From NCBI GenBank assembly GCA_033064195.1, contig JARBJD010000403.1, positions 1 to 59,302 of the forward strand: 59,302 nucleotides of DNA, given 5' to 3'. Of the stretch, positions 23,498-31,996 are shown piece after piece (within the stretch, counting starts at the first letter, position 1; each line of letters opens with the position of its first letter). Under the pieces are notes generated by a model, which had not been told where the DNA came from, ran no database searches, and saw nothing but the letters and a program-made list of their open reading frames with translations. Both the position numbers and the translations under genes were made by a program. The stretch is from Blattamonas nauphoetae. Taxonomy: Eukaryota > Preaxostyla > Oxymonadida.

Positions 23498-24358
23498 CCC
23501 TTCTTTGATGATCTCTGTCAGAGCAACTCCATCAGTGTTGTATCGAAGAATGATTGCTTCACATTTCTGTTTTCGTTGATAGACATTCCAAAAATGTCGA
23601 ATATCAATTGGTGAGTTCAACTGAGGATAGACTCGACTGATTCGTTCTTTGTTGAATCCTCCAAAGATCCACATTGAATCAATGTTTGACTTCATGTCTG
23701 CTGACAAACTGAAGAGCTCATGCATCGTCAGAAAGAATGTGAACTTTGGTTGTCGATTTTCCAATAATAAGTCCATCATTGTCATTCTATTTTTGGATGC
23801 TCAACGTTCCCCAAGGATTCTACGACAGTCATCAAGAAGGATAATCGTTTGGAGATTCTTCACTGAGAAGTCATCAATGTAAAGTGAGTCAAAGAGATTC
23901 TCTCTGCATTCATCAGTAATTTTATTCTGCCATTGATTGTCCATTATTTCTTCATACGCAGCTTTCGATTCAGAGAGTTCCAACAGAAATGGAAGTGCTT
24001 CATCGTATTTCACTTTCACATAAGGAACGTTCAGGATTGGTTTGAATTTATCGAATGTTGGATCAATGTTCTTATCAGTGACGAAGACAAACAGATGGAA
24101 TAGTTCGTTTCTGACTTGAACATTTTGGAGCTTGGCAACCTCTCGAAGAGCATTGAATGTTTTCCCACTTCCTCTGTTTCCAACGAGGACATTGACACTA
24201 TTGCGATTGAAATTCAAGTCTGGATGTATTTGTGATTGCACTTCATGAGAAACATTTCTATTTGATGCTTCACTCAATTTTGCATTCACGTATGCTGTTA
24301 GAGACAAGGGTTCCACCCTCCGCGAAACCTCTGGTTTAGCCATATTCGATTTGTTCAT
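23477..24358 (-). pseudogene. Polinton genome-packaging ATPase (FtsK/HerA type)
   Basis: The minus strand begins MNKSNMAKPEVSRR and carries a Walker A loop, VGNRGSGKTFNA, and a Walker B-like LQTIILLDDCRRIL. This fits the A32-like packaging ATPases of Polintons and related viruses, which push DNA into the capsid. The region is slightly broken. Its 5-prime end lies back to back with the 320-residue gene at 24420, with an AT-rich 60-bp gap between them that could serve both. Confidence 0.75.
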
Positions 24359-24419
24359 TTGTGATTTAACTCTAATTAAAATATACTTTTGGTTTTTTTA
24401 TTTTGTATGAAAACAAACA

Positions 24420-25382
24420 ATGTCACAAAAGATAGTGTACGTTCAACCACAAAGAAAAGCACAAGCGAAGAAACCAAGAATGAGATACGCAGCAGAGACT
24501 CAAGCAGCATTGAAACGAATCGATGCCGATGATGATATTCAAACCAGACGCAATGATGCTCTGTGTAGTCTTCCATCAGCTCGTGAGTATATTACGAGAA
24601 CTGGACGAAATTGGACTGCGAAAGTAGAACAATATGGACAAGTTCCTGATGTGATGGTCTACGATAATGAAACTGGAGATCTGATTGCAGTCAATGGTGC
24701 CATGCTAACTCCATACAATAGTAGACCAGTCAAAGAGACATACTACGCAATGAATCCAACACCAGATATGCGAAGACTGAAACCATACACATCATTCAAT
24801 CAAGAGAATGGAAGGAAAATCAAAGCGGTGCACAGGAATTTCCTCAAGAATGGAACATACGATTTGCCAACCAATTATCGAGACATCAGCTATGAAGAGA
24901 TGAAGACCAAACGATCTCAACAACCATATGCAATAATGAAGAGAGCTGTTGGTGAACACATGACAGACACATTGGGAATAACTCGTGCAAATCGAAGCAA
25001 TCCAGCTGATCCCAGCAAGAATGTGTTAGACAATATGGTGTTCAATTCAATTCAATCACAGATTGCATCACTGATGTGGGATCAATGGCTTCATGATCAT
25101 GTTCAGGACTACAATCCCAGTATGAAACAAAAGAAAGCCTTCAAAGATCAGATTTATCCAGTGTTTCTCCAAATGATCACTCAAGATACAACGTATTTAC
25201 CGGAATACTGTACTCGCTATTCAACTCACATATCAACAGAAGTGAATAAACTGAAAGCCAAAGCATTCAAAACAGTCACAGATGATGATATCAGTGGATA
25301 CCAATCTGAAATGCCTGGGTATTATCGATTTGCACAGTTGGACAGTTCTGGAATGGGAGCTATAGATCGAGCAGAAATGTGA
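24420..25382 (+). CDS. Polinton structural-block protein, unknown (320 aa)
   Basis: An open frame of 320 residues with a basic, arginine- and lysine-rich N-terminus (QPQRKAQAKKPRMRYAAE) and a mixed helical body (DNMVFNSIQSQIASLMWDQW). I do not recognise it. Its place beside the ATPase and its size would suit a minor capsid or DNA-binding core protein, which is inference only. A T-rich tract ending TTTTATTTTGTATG lies 25 bp before the start. Confidence 0.6.
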   Translation: MSQKIVYVQPQRKAQAKKPRMRYAAETQAALKRIDADDDIQTRRNDALCSLPSAREYITRTGRNWTAKVEQYGQVPDVMVYDNETGDLIAVNGAMLTPYNSRPVKETYYAMNPTPDMRRLKPYTSFNQENGRKIKAVHRNFLKNGTYDLPTNYRDISYEEMKTKRSQQPYAIMKRAVGEHMTDTLGITRANRSNPADPSKNVLDNMVFNSIQSQIASLMWDQWLHDHVQDYNPSMKQKKAFKDQIYPVFLQMITQDTTYLPEYCTRYSTHISTEVNKLKAKAFKTVTDDDISGYQSEMPGYYRFAQLDSSGMGAIDRAEM

Positions 25383-25425
25383 ATTTAAAAACATTAATAT
25401 ATATTTGTTATTTTTATAGAAAGTG

Positions 25426-26052
25426 ATGCAACCAATTCTAAGTTGTCAATTTACAAAACACACAAGTTCTTCTTCAGTACCAACATCAATCACCAACAAT
25501 GTCATCATCGAGGATAGGAGCAAAGCTGGTGTAGATAATAGAGGATCGAAGATGGAGATGGTCTCGCAAGAGGCTTCGAACCCTCCTTTGGGGAGAGAAA
25601 GAGTATGCTCTGAGCCTGTGGTCACTAATGAACGTGGAGCGTACGATCCACCACTGGAGACCTATCCATCAGCGCCAATCCAAAGTCGTTCTATTCCACT
25701 TCGAGAGTACACATCTAACATTTCAGCATTCAAAGATCAACTACTGCTCGTCTACAAGAATGCTTTCGCTTGTGAAAAGAAATTGTTGAATAATCTCATT
25801 GAACCGTCGAAGAAACTGATCACAAACCAAAGTGATTTATGTGCACTGATTGCGACACTCACTGGAATCAATGATGTGGTGATCGAACTGGATGATCTGT
25901 CTGATAAGTGCCTATGTCTGAATAAACTCCCAGTGTTTAGAACCATTTTCAAGATCCTTGTTGGTGGAAAAGACATGAGTATTGCCTACAATGAAGCATA
26001 CAACACTATACTCAATTATGGAATTTCGCTAACGAAGGCAATACCGAGATAA
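25426..26052 (+). CDS. Polinton structural-block protein, unknown (208 aa)
   Basis: Open frame from the ATG at 25426, taken as start because TTATTTTTATAGAAAGTG precedes it. The N-terminal half is polar and disordered, with S, P and E. The C-terminal half is helical and hydrophobic (LLNNLIEPSKKLITNQ, then IFKILVGGKDM). No family is recognised. The gene is tandem with the neighbouring plus-strand structural genes. Confidence 0.55.
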   Translation: MQPILSCQFTKHTSSSSVPTSITNNVIIEDRSKAGVDNRGSKMEMVSQEASNPPLGRERVCSEPVVTNERGAYDPPLETYPSAPIQSRSIPLREYTSNISAFKDQLLLVYKNAFACEKKLLNNLIEPSKKLITNQSDLCALIATLTGINDVVIELDDLSDKCLCLNKLPVFRTIFKILVGGKDMSIAYNEAYNTILNYGISLTKAIPR

Positions 26053-26071
26053 AATAACAATGAATTGAATG

Positions 26072-26090
26072 TTTTATTTTTACATAAATG
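26072..26090 (+). promoter_or_regulatory. T-rich TAAATG start motif
   Basis: TTTTATTTTTACATAAATG runs into the ATG of the first MAPG protein. Confidence 0.6.
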
Positions 26091-26396
26091 GCACCAGGAA
26101 GTTTCAACAAACTCAAAAATATCGGCAAACAATTCTTTCAATTCATCAAACCTCTAGCTCCAACATTGCTTCAAGTCGGTGGTGGATTGCTCTCACAAAC
26201 GAACAGTAAATTTGGACAAACAGCAGGTGGAATACTCAATGGATTAGGAGGAATGATGGACGTTTATCAACAAAATAAGGCGATCAATCGTCAACAAAAA
26301 CCGCAGATGATTGAGTATGAACCACCTCGAAATGGACGATACTCAAATGATGAGATGCCAATCTCGTCTAATTCCAAAATTCAATTCAAAGGATAA
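26088..26396 (+). CDS. Small amphipathic MAPG protein 1 (102 aa)
   Basis: Starts MAPGSFNKLKNIGKQFFQFI, a basic amphipathic helix, followed by a glycine-rich hydrophobic middle (LLQVGGGLLSQ, GGILNGLGGMM) and a polar tail. The arrangement resembles membrane-active minor capsid proteins such as adenovirus pVI, which help particles leave endosomes. That comparison is structural analogy only. It shares its first four residues and general plan with the next gene, suggesting a tandem pair. Confidence 0.6.
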   Translation: MAPGSFNKLKNIGKQFFQFIKPLAPTLLQVGGGLLSQTNSKFGQTAGGILNGLGGMMDVYQQNKAINRQQKPQMIEYEPPRNGRYSNDEMPISSNSKIQFKG

Positions 26397-26417
26397 TAAT
26401 TCACTAGTATTCAAATA

Positions 26418-26436
26418 TTTTTATTTTACATAAATG
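26418..26436 (+). promoter_or_regulatory. T-rich TAAATG start motif
   Basis: TTTTTATTTTACATAAATG runs into the ATG of the second MAPG protein. It is nearly identical to the motif before the first. Confidence 0.6.
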
Positions 26437-26733
26437 GCACCAGGTTGGTTATCAAAATTAGCAGCAGTTGGTAAAAACATACTCAGAGTTGGAGCTCCAT
26501 TTCTGAATCTCATCCCCTTTGTTGGACCATTAATTTCGAAGGTTGCACAGACTGGAGTTGAGATGATACCAGATGTGATATCGGATCAGCAAATCCATGC
26601 AGAAAAGATGGCTCAGTATGAACAAGCAATGAATGAAGGAAACACTGCAGTTGCGAATAAACTCAGAGGAGAAATATTGAAACTGGAAGAAAAGCTGAAA
26701 CCAAAAGCGAAGAAACCAAAAAAGAAAAAGTAA
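26434..26733 (+). CDS. Small amphipathic MAPG protein 2 (99 aa)
   Basis: Starts MAPGWLSKLAAVGKNILRVG, then a hydrophobic stretch (APFLNLIPFVGPLISKV), a charged helix, and a lysine-rich tail (KPKAKKPKKKK). The product is likely a membrane-active or DNA-binding minor capsid component, by analogy with adenoviral pVI or pX-type proteins. The function is unproven. It lies directly upstream of the main capsid-like gene. Confidence 0.6.
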   Translation: MAPGWLSKLAAVGKNILRVGAPFLNLIPFVGPLISKVAQTGVEMIPDVISDQQIHAEKMAQYEQAMNEGNTAVANKLRGEILKLEEKLKPKAKKPKKKK

Positions 26734-26756
26734 CTAGAGTTAAAGCATAAATGTAA

Positions 26757-26777
26757 TTTTTTATTTTTGTTAAAATG
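26757..26777 (+). promoter_or_regulatory. T-rich AAAATG start motif, capsid-like gene 1
   Basis: A T-rich tract with core TTTATTTTTG followed by TTAAAATG, ending in the ATG at 26775. Confidence 0.5.
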
Positions 26778-28634
26778 AACTCGCATATAACACATCTGAC
26801 AAACAAAAGAACTGGAGCATCATCATTGACTGGAAATACAACTGGTTCAGTCAAGTACACCAGAGATGATATTGGTCAAATACAACAGCAACTCATGTCT
26901 GAACATCACATTAATTACCTCATGAATGATGGAGCCCACAGTACTTCTATTCAAGAATTGAAACCATCAGAGAATGCACGCTTCTACACAGGACAAGAGA
27001 TAATCATTCCGTTGACTGGTAATCAAGACATTTGTCAAATCGATGATTCCTTTATCACATTCACAATGACGGTGACATTGAGACTCAATAATTGGCAAAC
27101 TACAGCTGGTAAGGTTGGATCGTACATGAATGAAAGGATATTCATCTTTGTTGGACTCAAGCATTCAGCATCAATCTTTCGCGACCTAACTGTTCTTCAC
27201 AACAATCAGAGAATCATCAGCACAACAAACAATGATGTATCAATGGAGTCTCACATCTACAATATGATCAAACCGAAGAGTCAATTGGAGAATCGAAAAC
27301 ATTGTCACACACCTTGGCAGAACGCTTGGAATCATGATGAATCAGTTGCTGGTGTTTATATTCCCCTTTCTGATTTCACAACAACGTCTGGAACAGGAGT
27401 GTTTCAAGACACTATTGATGTGCCTATTCGTGTGTCGATTAATCTTGAAGATCTTCTGATATTCTCAGGGATGACTGACTATCCAAAATGTCTCTTTGGT
27501 GATTTGAAATTGAGTGTGCACATGAATGAAGATGCGTTTGTTTGTTGTTCTGTTAATCCTGAACTCACTTTGAAAGATACACTATCATCACTCGTAACTG
27601 GAACAGCATCAGCACCAACGATTAAAGCAGCAATTCTCAATTGTATTCAACATCGTCCATATTTCCTAACCAATCTTGTCACATCATGCACCAAGAACTT
27701 CGTTCAAATTGGTCAATCATTTCAGCAACCAACAGTTACAAAGGACATTGTTTGTTCAACAGCCAATGTCGTGACAACAGAACCAGAATTTGTGGATCAG
27801 TACATCTCATTGAACGTCACAAACTATCGAATTGATGATGTGTATTGCATGAGTGTTGGATACAAAATGAAAGATGGTGCGATAAAGAAACTCATGGAGA
27901 TGTATCAGAATCGTCCTGGAACAATTCCAGCAGAAAAGATCTCATTCTATCCATTTCAGAAGACACCAACGGCAACAGGAATTGATTGTACTCAGCAAAT
28001 GGTAGTGGTGAATGCCAAGGATATCATGCTTCTCTTCCGTCACTACGACAATGAAGTCACTTGCTTCCACAATCCAATGCAGAAGAATATCCAAGTGACT
28101 TTACAAAACAGGTATTATCCAGAACAACCAACGACAACGATTGGAGCTCGCTTCTATCAGTTCGCATTATCGACTCTCAATCTCGATTCGTACCTAGCTG
28201 TTCCTGATGATTTGGAGCGATCACTGACGGATTCTCTCGTTGAAGAGAAACTCACTGGTGACGGAACATATCCCAATGAAACAATGACAAGAGTTCGTCC
28301 AGTTCATGACAATACTGACTTCCTTCTGTGCTTTCCTACTCAGAGAAGTGGATGTCCAACAAACTGCAATGATTCGATCAGTTCAAAAGGAAACACTGCT
28401 GTCACTTTGAGATCACATCCAATATATCAAGGCAATCTTGACACATACTATAATGTTTACAATCCGAGTCAAAGTGGTGGTGATATGACAACATTTACGC
28501 ATCCTCCAGCACCAATATTAGCCACAACTGCAACAACGTGGTGGGTATTACGATACAGCAATGGCGAACCAAAAGTTGAGTACAATCCTAATCACACATT
28601 GAAAGCATTACATAAAGATTTAGGAATCCTGTAG
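26775..28634 (+). CDS. Polinton capsid-like protein 1 (probable major capsid protein)
   Basis: An open 619-residue frame, the length expected for a double jelly-roll major capsid protein. It is beta-rich throughout and aligns by eye with the following gene. Shared landmarks are the N-terminal FYTGQEIIIPL versus IGDEIEVPL, the KHCHTPWQN versus KHCYSLFEN region, and YPKCLFGDLKLSVHM versus YPNSIFGILRLRFHL. The product would form the shell of the particle. The assignment rests on gene order, length and paralogy, since I could not run a structure search. Confidence 0.65.
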   Translation: MNSHITHLTNKRTGASSLTGNTTGSVKYTRDDIGQIQQQLMSEHHINYLMNDGAHSTSIQELKPSENARFYTGQEIIIPLTGNQDICQIDDSFITFTMTVTLRLNNWQTTAGKVGSYMNERIFIFVGLKHSASIFRDLTVLHNNQRIISTTNNDVSMESHIYNMIKPKSQLENRKHCHTPWQNAWNHDESVAGVYIPLSDFTTTSGTGVFQDTIDVPIRVSINLEDLLIFSGMTDYPKCLFGDLKLSVHMNEDAFVCCSVNPELTLKDTLSSLVTGTASAPTIKAAILNCIQHRPYFLTNLVTSCTKNFVQIGQSFQQPTVTKDIVCSTANVVTTEPEFVDQYISLNVTNYRIDDVYCMSVGYKMKDGAIKKLMEMYQNRPGTIPAEKISFYPFQKTPTATGIDCTQQMVVVNAKDIMLLFRHYDNEVTCFHNPMQKNIQVTLQNRYYPEQPTTTIGARFYQFALSTLNLDSYLAVPDDLERSLTDSLVEEKLTGDGTYPNETMTRVRPVHDNTDFLLCFPTQRSGCPTNCNDSISSKGNTAVTLRSHPIYQGNLDTYYNVYNPSQSGGDMTTFTHPPAPILATTATTWWVLRYSNGEPKVEYNPNHTLKALHKDLGIL

Positions 28635-28700
28635 AGACTCTCATCGGGGGTTCGAAGCCTCTGGCGAAACAAAACAGTAAAAGAAAATATTGATATTGTA

Positions 28701-28721
28701 TTTTTTATTTTTCTATAAATG
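28701..28721 (+). promoter_or_regulatory. T-rich TAAATG start motif, capsid-like gene 2
   Basis: A T-rich tract with core TTTATTTTTCTATAAATG ending in the ATG at 28719. Confidence 0.6.
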
Positions 28722-30437
28722 AGAAGTTTCAGATCAAATCAATCCAAACCAACATCGACATTAATTGAGCAAATTGAAGTGCAATCATACTTGCCAAAAC
28801 AGTGGGATTCAGAACCTCACATCTACTCCATCCAAGAAGTGCATCCAACCAATCCTCCCATGCCATGCAGAATCGGAGATGAGATTGAAGTTCCATTGTG
28901 CTATGACGGACATGATGTTACTGAGTTTGCGAAGAGTCATTTGCGAATAGATCTCACGATTACTGTTCCATACAAAAAACCAACACAATGGGGGAGAAGT
29001 CATGTATCTTTCTTCGGAATGTTCTACGGTTTCAAGTCATCATCAGATGCAATTCGAGACATGAGACTGGTTGACAGTAAAGGAAACATTATTGACAACA
29101 CACTTCAGAATAATCATGTTCACGAATCATTTCTGTATCACACTTTCAAGTCTTTTGAAGAGAAAAACAACATGAAGCATTGTTACAGTCTATTTGAAAA
29201 TGTTCAGAGAATGGATCCGAGTGTATGTGGAGCATATTTAATCCCAATGGGTGGTACAGAAACCTCATATCCGTTAACCATTCCTCTTGTAATACCATTT
29301 GTGAATCTCCTTCCACTGAGTACCTTTGATCAGTATCCGAATTCAATCTTTGGCATTTTACGGTTACGATTTCATTTGACAACTGATTCTCTTGTGTATT
29401 GTCCCATTCGTGCATCAACTGTCATTCAACAAACACTTCAAGAAAAATTAGATACCCCTACTGCCGGGCAGGTTGATCATAATACTGAACGAGGTTATCT
29501 TCAGATGATGCATGATAGAGAATGGTCAACTTTAACTATGGAGTTTACGCAAATTGGGAATCCAGTTCTACAATGTGAAAGACATAGAGGACCTACCACC
29601 TCCGAAGGAAAAGCGTCTGTCATTTCGCATTGGGATTGGATAGAACCTAAACAGACAACTTCAACTGTCCTCTCCTCATCAGTGGATAAAGTCGCTTCAA
29701 TTTGTTATGGATATCAAATTACTGACGCCACAAAACAATCTCTCTTCAACACTTACTCAAAAACTGTGTATGTCATTAAAGCAGAAAGAATTGACACACA
29801 ATCATTCCAAACAAAAGCGAATGCCATGGGAGTGAGATCAAACATCAGTATCAAACTCAACAATCTCATGAATCTAATGTGCTTATTCCCTGAAAGACCA
29901 AACGAGTGTACAGTCTTTCGCAATCCTCAATATGTTGGTCAATTCGAAATGCTTGGATCCAACTTTCCCAATTTCCCAATGTCAACCATCTCACCAGAGT
30001 TCTATCAAATGATGATGGTGAACGGTGATTTCATTGGTTGTTCTGCAACAGAAGAGTTTGAGAATTCCATTTGTGAACCTCGAATTTGGGAAAGAAGGAG
30101 TTCGACTGCCACCACACCGTACAAGAAAATAAAACCATTCACAGATGCAACTTGTTTCACATTCATGGTTCCAACAGATCGAAGTGAAATTGCTGGTGGT
30201 GAAGAAGGTATTTCAACAGCAGAATCCGTCAACATTGTCTTCAGAGGATCACCAATCAATCAGGGAGAACTCGATCCATATTTCACCTCAACTCCAGAAG
30301 GTCCTCCTCCACCTATTTTGGCATTGCATCAGGCTACTTACTGGTTGTTCTGGATCGAGAATGGACAACCGCGAGTGCGATATGTCATTGATCGTCGACT
30401 CCAAGAAGCGTATGAAGAAGTGAAGAGAGGATACTAA
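28719..30437 (+). CDS. Polinton capsid-like protein 2 (paralogue of the upstream gene)
   Basis: An open 572-residue frame with the same order of landmarks as the 619-residue protein upstream, including the closing ATYWLFWIENGQPRVRY versus TTWWVLRYSNGEPKVEY. It is a diverged tandem duplicate. Two capsid paralogues could build different capsomers or one could be a spike. The usual Polinton minor capsid (penton) protein is a single jelly-roll of about 250 residues, so this gene is not an obvious penton. Confidence 0.6.
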   Translation: MRSFRSNQSKPTSTLIEQIEVQSYLPKQWDSEPHIYSIQEVHPTNPPMPCRIGDEIEVPLCYDGHDVTEFAKSHLRIDLTITVPYKKPTQWGRSHVSFFGMFYGFKSSSDAIRDMRLVDSKGNIIDNTLQNNHVHESFLYHTFKSFEEKNNMKHCYSLFENVQRMDPSVCGAYLIPMGGTETSYPLTIPLVIPFVNLLPLSTFDQYPNSIFGILRLRFHLTTDSLVYCPIRASTVIQQTLQEKLDTPTAGQVDHNTERGYLQMMHDREWSTLTMEFTQIGNPVLQCERHRGPTTSEGKASVISHWDWIEPKQTTSTVLSSSVDKVASICYGYQITDATKQSLFNTYSKTVYVIKAERIDTQSFQTKANAMGVRSNISIKLNNLMNLMCLFPERPNECTVFRNPQYVGQFEMLGSNFPNFPMSTISPEFYQMMMVNGDFIGCSATEEFENSICEPRIWERRSSTATTPYKKIKPFTDATCFTFMVPTDRSEIAGGEEGISTAESVNIVFRGSPINQGELDPYFTSTPEGPPPPILALHQATYWLFWIENGQPRVRYVIDRRLQEAYEEVKRGY

Positions 30438-30490
30438 ATCAAAGATTTATTAGAATGACGAAGTCATAATAGTAAGAATGAAAAATGATA

Positions 30491-30516
30491 TTTTATTTTT
30501 GTAGAAATCACAAATG
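30491..30516 (+). promoter_or_regulatory. T-rich start motif, looser form
   Basis: TTTTATTTTTGTAGAAAT followed 5 bp later by the ATG at 30514. It is the same motif with a small spacer. Confidence 0.4.
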
Positions 30517-30924
30517 GTCAAACGTTATTTCTCAATTCAGAATTCTCACATTGCTCAACTCCCTCCTGATTTTACCAATTCCAGAAATCAAAAATATGTT
30601 CACTTTCTTGACTGCAAACTCATTCATGTGAGGGAGGACATTGATGGTTCAACAACAGTCATTTCAAAAGACATTCCTCAGCACATAACAATCCATGGTG
30701 ATTGGATCCAGACTGATGCATTCAATGATTCATATGTTGCTTTCTGTAATGAACAGATTGCGAAGCGAAAGAAGTGGGAATTAAGCACTCGACAATCAAT
30801 TGTGAAGATCTGGTTCAAAGACAGTTCTGGTGAATCAATTGAGATTGAAACAACGGAGACAATCAATGGAAAAATAACCAAAGAGTATTATGAATTTCTG
30901 GTAGATCTCATGTTGGAGTATTAA
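30514..30924 (+). CDS. Polinton structural-block protein, unknown (136 aa)
   Basis: A mixed alpha/beta protein with no recognised family (HFLDCKLIHVREDIDG, then KIWFKDSSGESIEIETTETI). Small and beta-rich, it follows the capsid-like genes. Its stop lies only about 13 bp from the convergent fibre-like gene. Confidence 0.5.
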   Translation: MVKRYFSIQNSHIAQLPPDFTNSRNQKYVHFLDCKLIHVREDIDGSTTVISKDIPQHITIHGDWIQTDAFNDSYVAFCNEQIAKRKKWELSTRQSIVKIWFKDSSGESIEIETTETINGKITKEYYEFLVDLMLEY

Positions 30925-30936
30925 TGCTTCGCATTT

Positions 30937-31836
30937 CTATGATGACGGAGTCATGGTACTTGTCATTGTTTCGATCAGTGAATTATATTTTTGTGTGAGT
31001 TCATTAATCACATTCTGTTGTTGTCCGACAATTGTACTCAGTTCCTGAATGGCTTTCACACAAAAGCAGGAGAGTTCTGCATAATCAACTTGAAGACAAT
31101 CTGGATTGGAATCATTCACGACTTCAGGGAATATTTCTTGGATCTGTTGAGCAATCACACCAATGTGTTTCTTCTCACTTTCCTTCTTCAAGCATTCACA
31201 TTTCTCTTTGCAGTTCTTCAAGTGCTCTTCATCTGTCTCTTTTTCAATTTGCTTCGTCACTTTGTTGATCTTCGAGTCGAACGTGTTGAATTGGTAGCGA
31301 ACAATTTCGACTTTATTCAATTGTTCAAGTACATCAGGGTATGGTTCAATATTCCTTTTCACTCTTCTGTCTGACAGTTGAGAAAAACTTCCCGTTGGTG
31401 ATATTGAAAATACTCCTGAACCGGTGTCCTCATCGTAGTAATACAAAGCTGGTGAGTCACACGGTGACCACATTATTATTCCATCACCATTGAACTGAAT
31501 TCCTGAAGTTTCTGAAATTGATTGTGAGATTGAAATGCCAGACTTAAATGTTGAAGCCGGATATGTTCCAGGATACTTCGGAAGTGATCCCTCTGATATG
31601 TTCCACTTCGCTCCATTCACATTGATCAATCCTCCAATTGTTGGTGTCGTGATCGATCCATTTGTGCTCACCACTTTCTGAATTGAAGATATCGCATTCT
31701 TGTGTGCTTCTGTTGTCTTCTGAAGTGTGTCTATCACTGCTGCATTCTCGCTGGTCGTCGACAGAGTATGATCAATCATTTTCTCAATCATTTGTGAATT
31801 GTATTTTTGTCGATTCATTTCTGTTTGCTCTTTCAT
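30937..31836 (-). CDS. Fibre-like protein with peptidase S74 chaperone domain
   Basis: 299 residues from the ATG at 31836, chosen because the T-rich motif TTTTTTATTTTCAATG ends there. An N-terminal helical part is followed by a glycine- and serine-rich middle. The C-terminal third is the S74 intramolecular chaperone: SDRRVKRNIEPYPDVLEQLN, then IGVIAQQIQEIFPEVV and DYAELSCFCVKAIQEL. S74 domains help phage and viral fibres trimerise and then cleave themselves off. The product is therefore probably a trimeric host-attachment fibre of the particle. Fossil element part; the frame is open. Confidence 0.75.
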   Translation of the reverse strand: MKEQTEMNRQKYNSQMIEKMIDHTLSTTSENAAVIDTLQKTTEAHKNAISSIQKVVSTNGSITTPTIGGLINVNGAKWNISEGSLPKYPGTYPASTFKSGISISQSISETSGIQFNGDGIIMWSPCDSPALYYYDEDTGSGVFSISPTGSFSQLSDRRVKRNIEPYPDVLEQLNKVEIVRYQFNTFDSKINKVTKQIEKETDEEHLKNCKEKCECLKKESEKKHIGVIAQQIQEIFPEVVNDSNPDCLQVDYAELSCFCVKAIQELSTIVGQQQNVINELTQKYNSLIETMTSTMTPSS

Positions 31837-31996
31837 TGAAAATAAAAAATGACAATCCCTCATGAACATACGTCACCGGCACATTATTTCTGACATACTC
31901 AGAGACTAGCGAACAGTTCTCTTCTCTCATTGATTCAATTAATGCTTGTTCTGAACATACTCGACGTCTGTCCTTGTACATTTCAGTTGGATTCAT
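31784..31996 (-). CDS. Small Polinton protein, unknown (70 aa)
   Basis: Starts MNPTEMYKDRRRVCSEQALI and is preceded on the minus strand by TTTTTTAATTTGTATTAAATG, the same start motif as its neighbours. That motif is the main support. Its 3-prime end overlaps the fibre-like gene in another frame. Function unknown. Confidence 0.45.
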   Translation of the reverse strand: MNPTEMYKDRRRVCSEQALIESMREENCSLVSEYVRNNVPVTYVHEGLSFFIFNERANRNESTKIQFTND

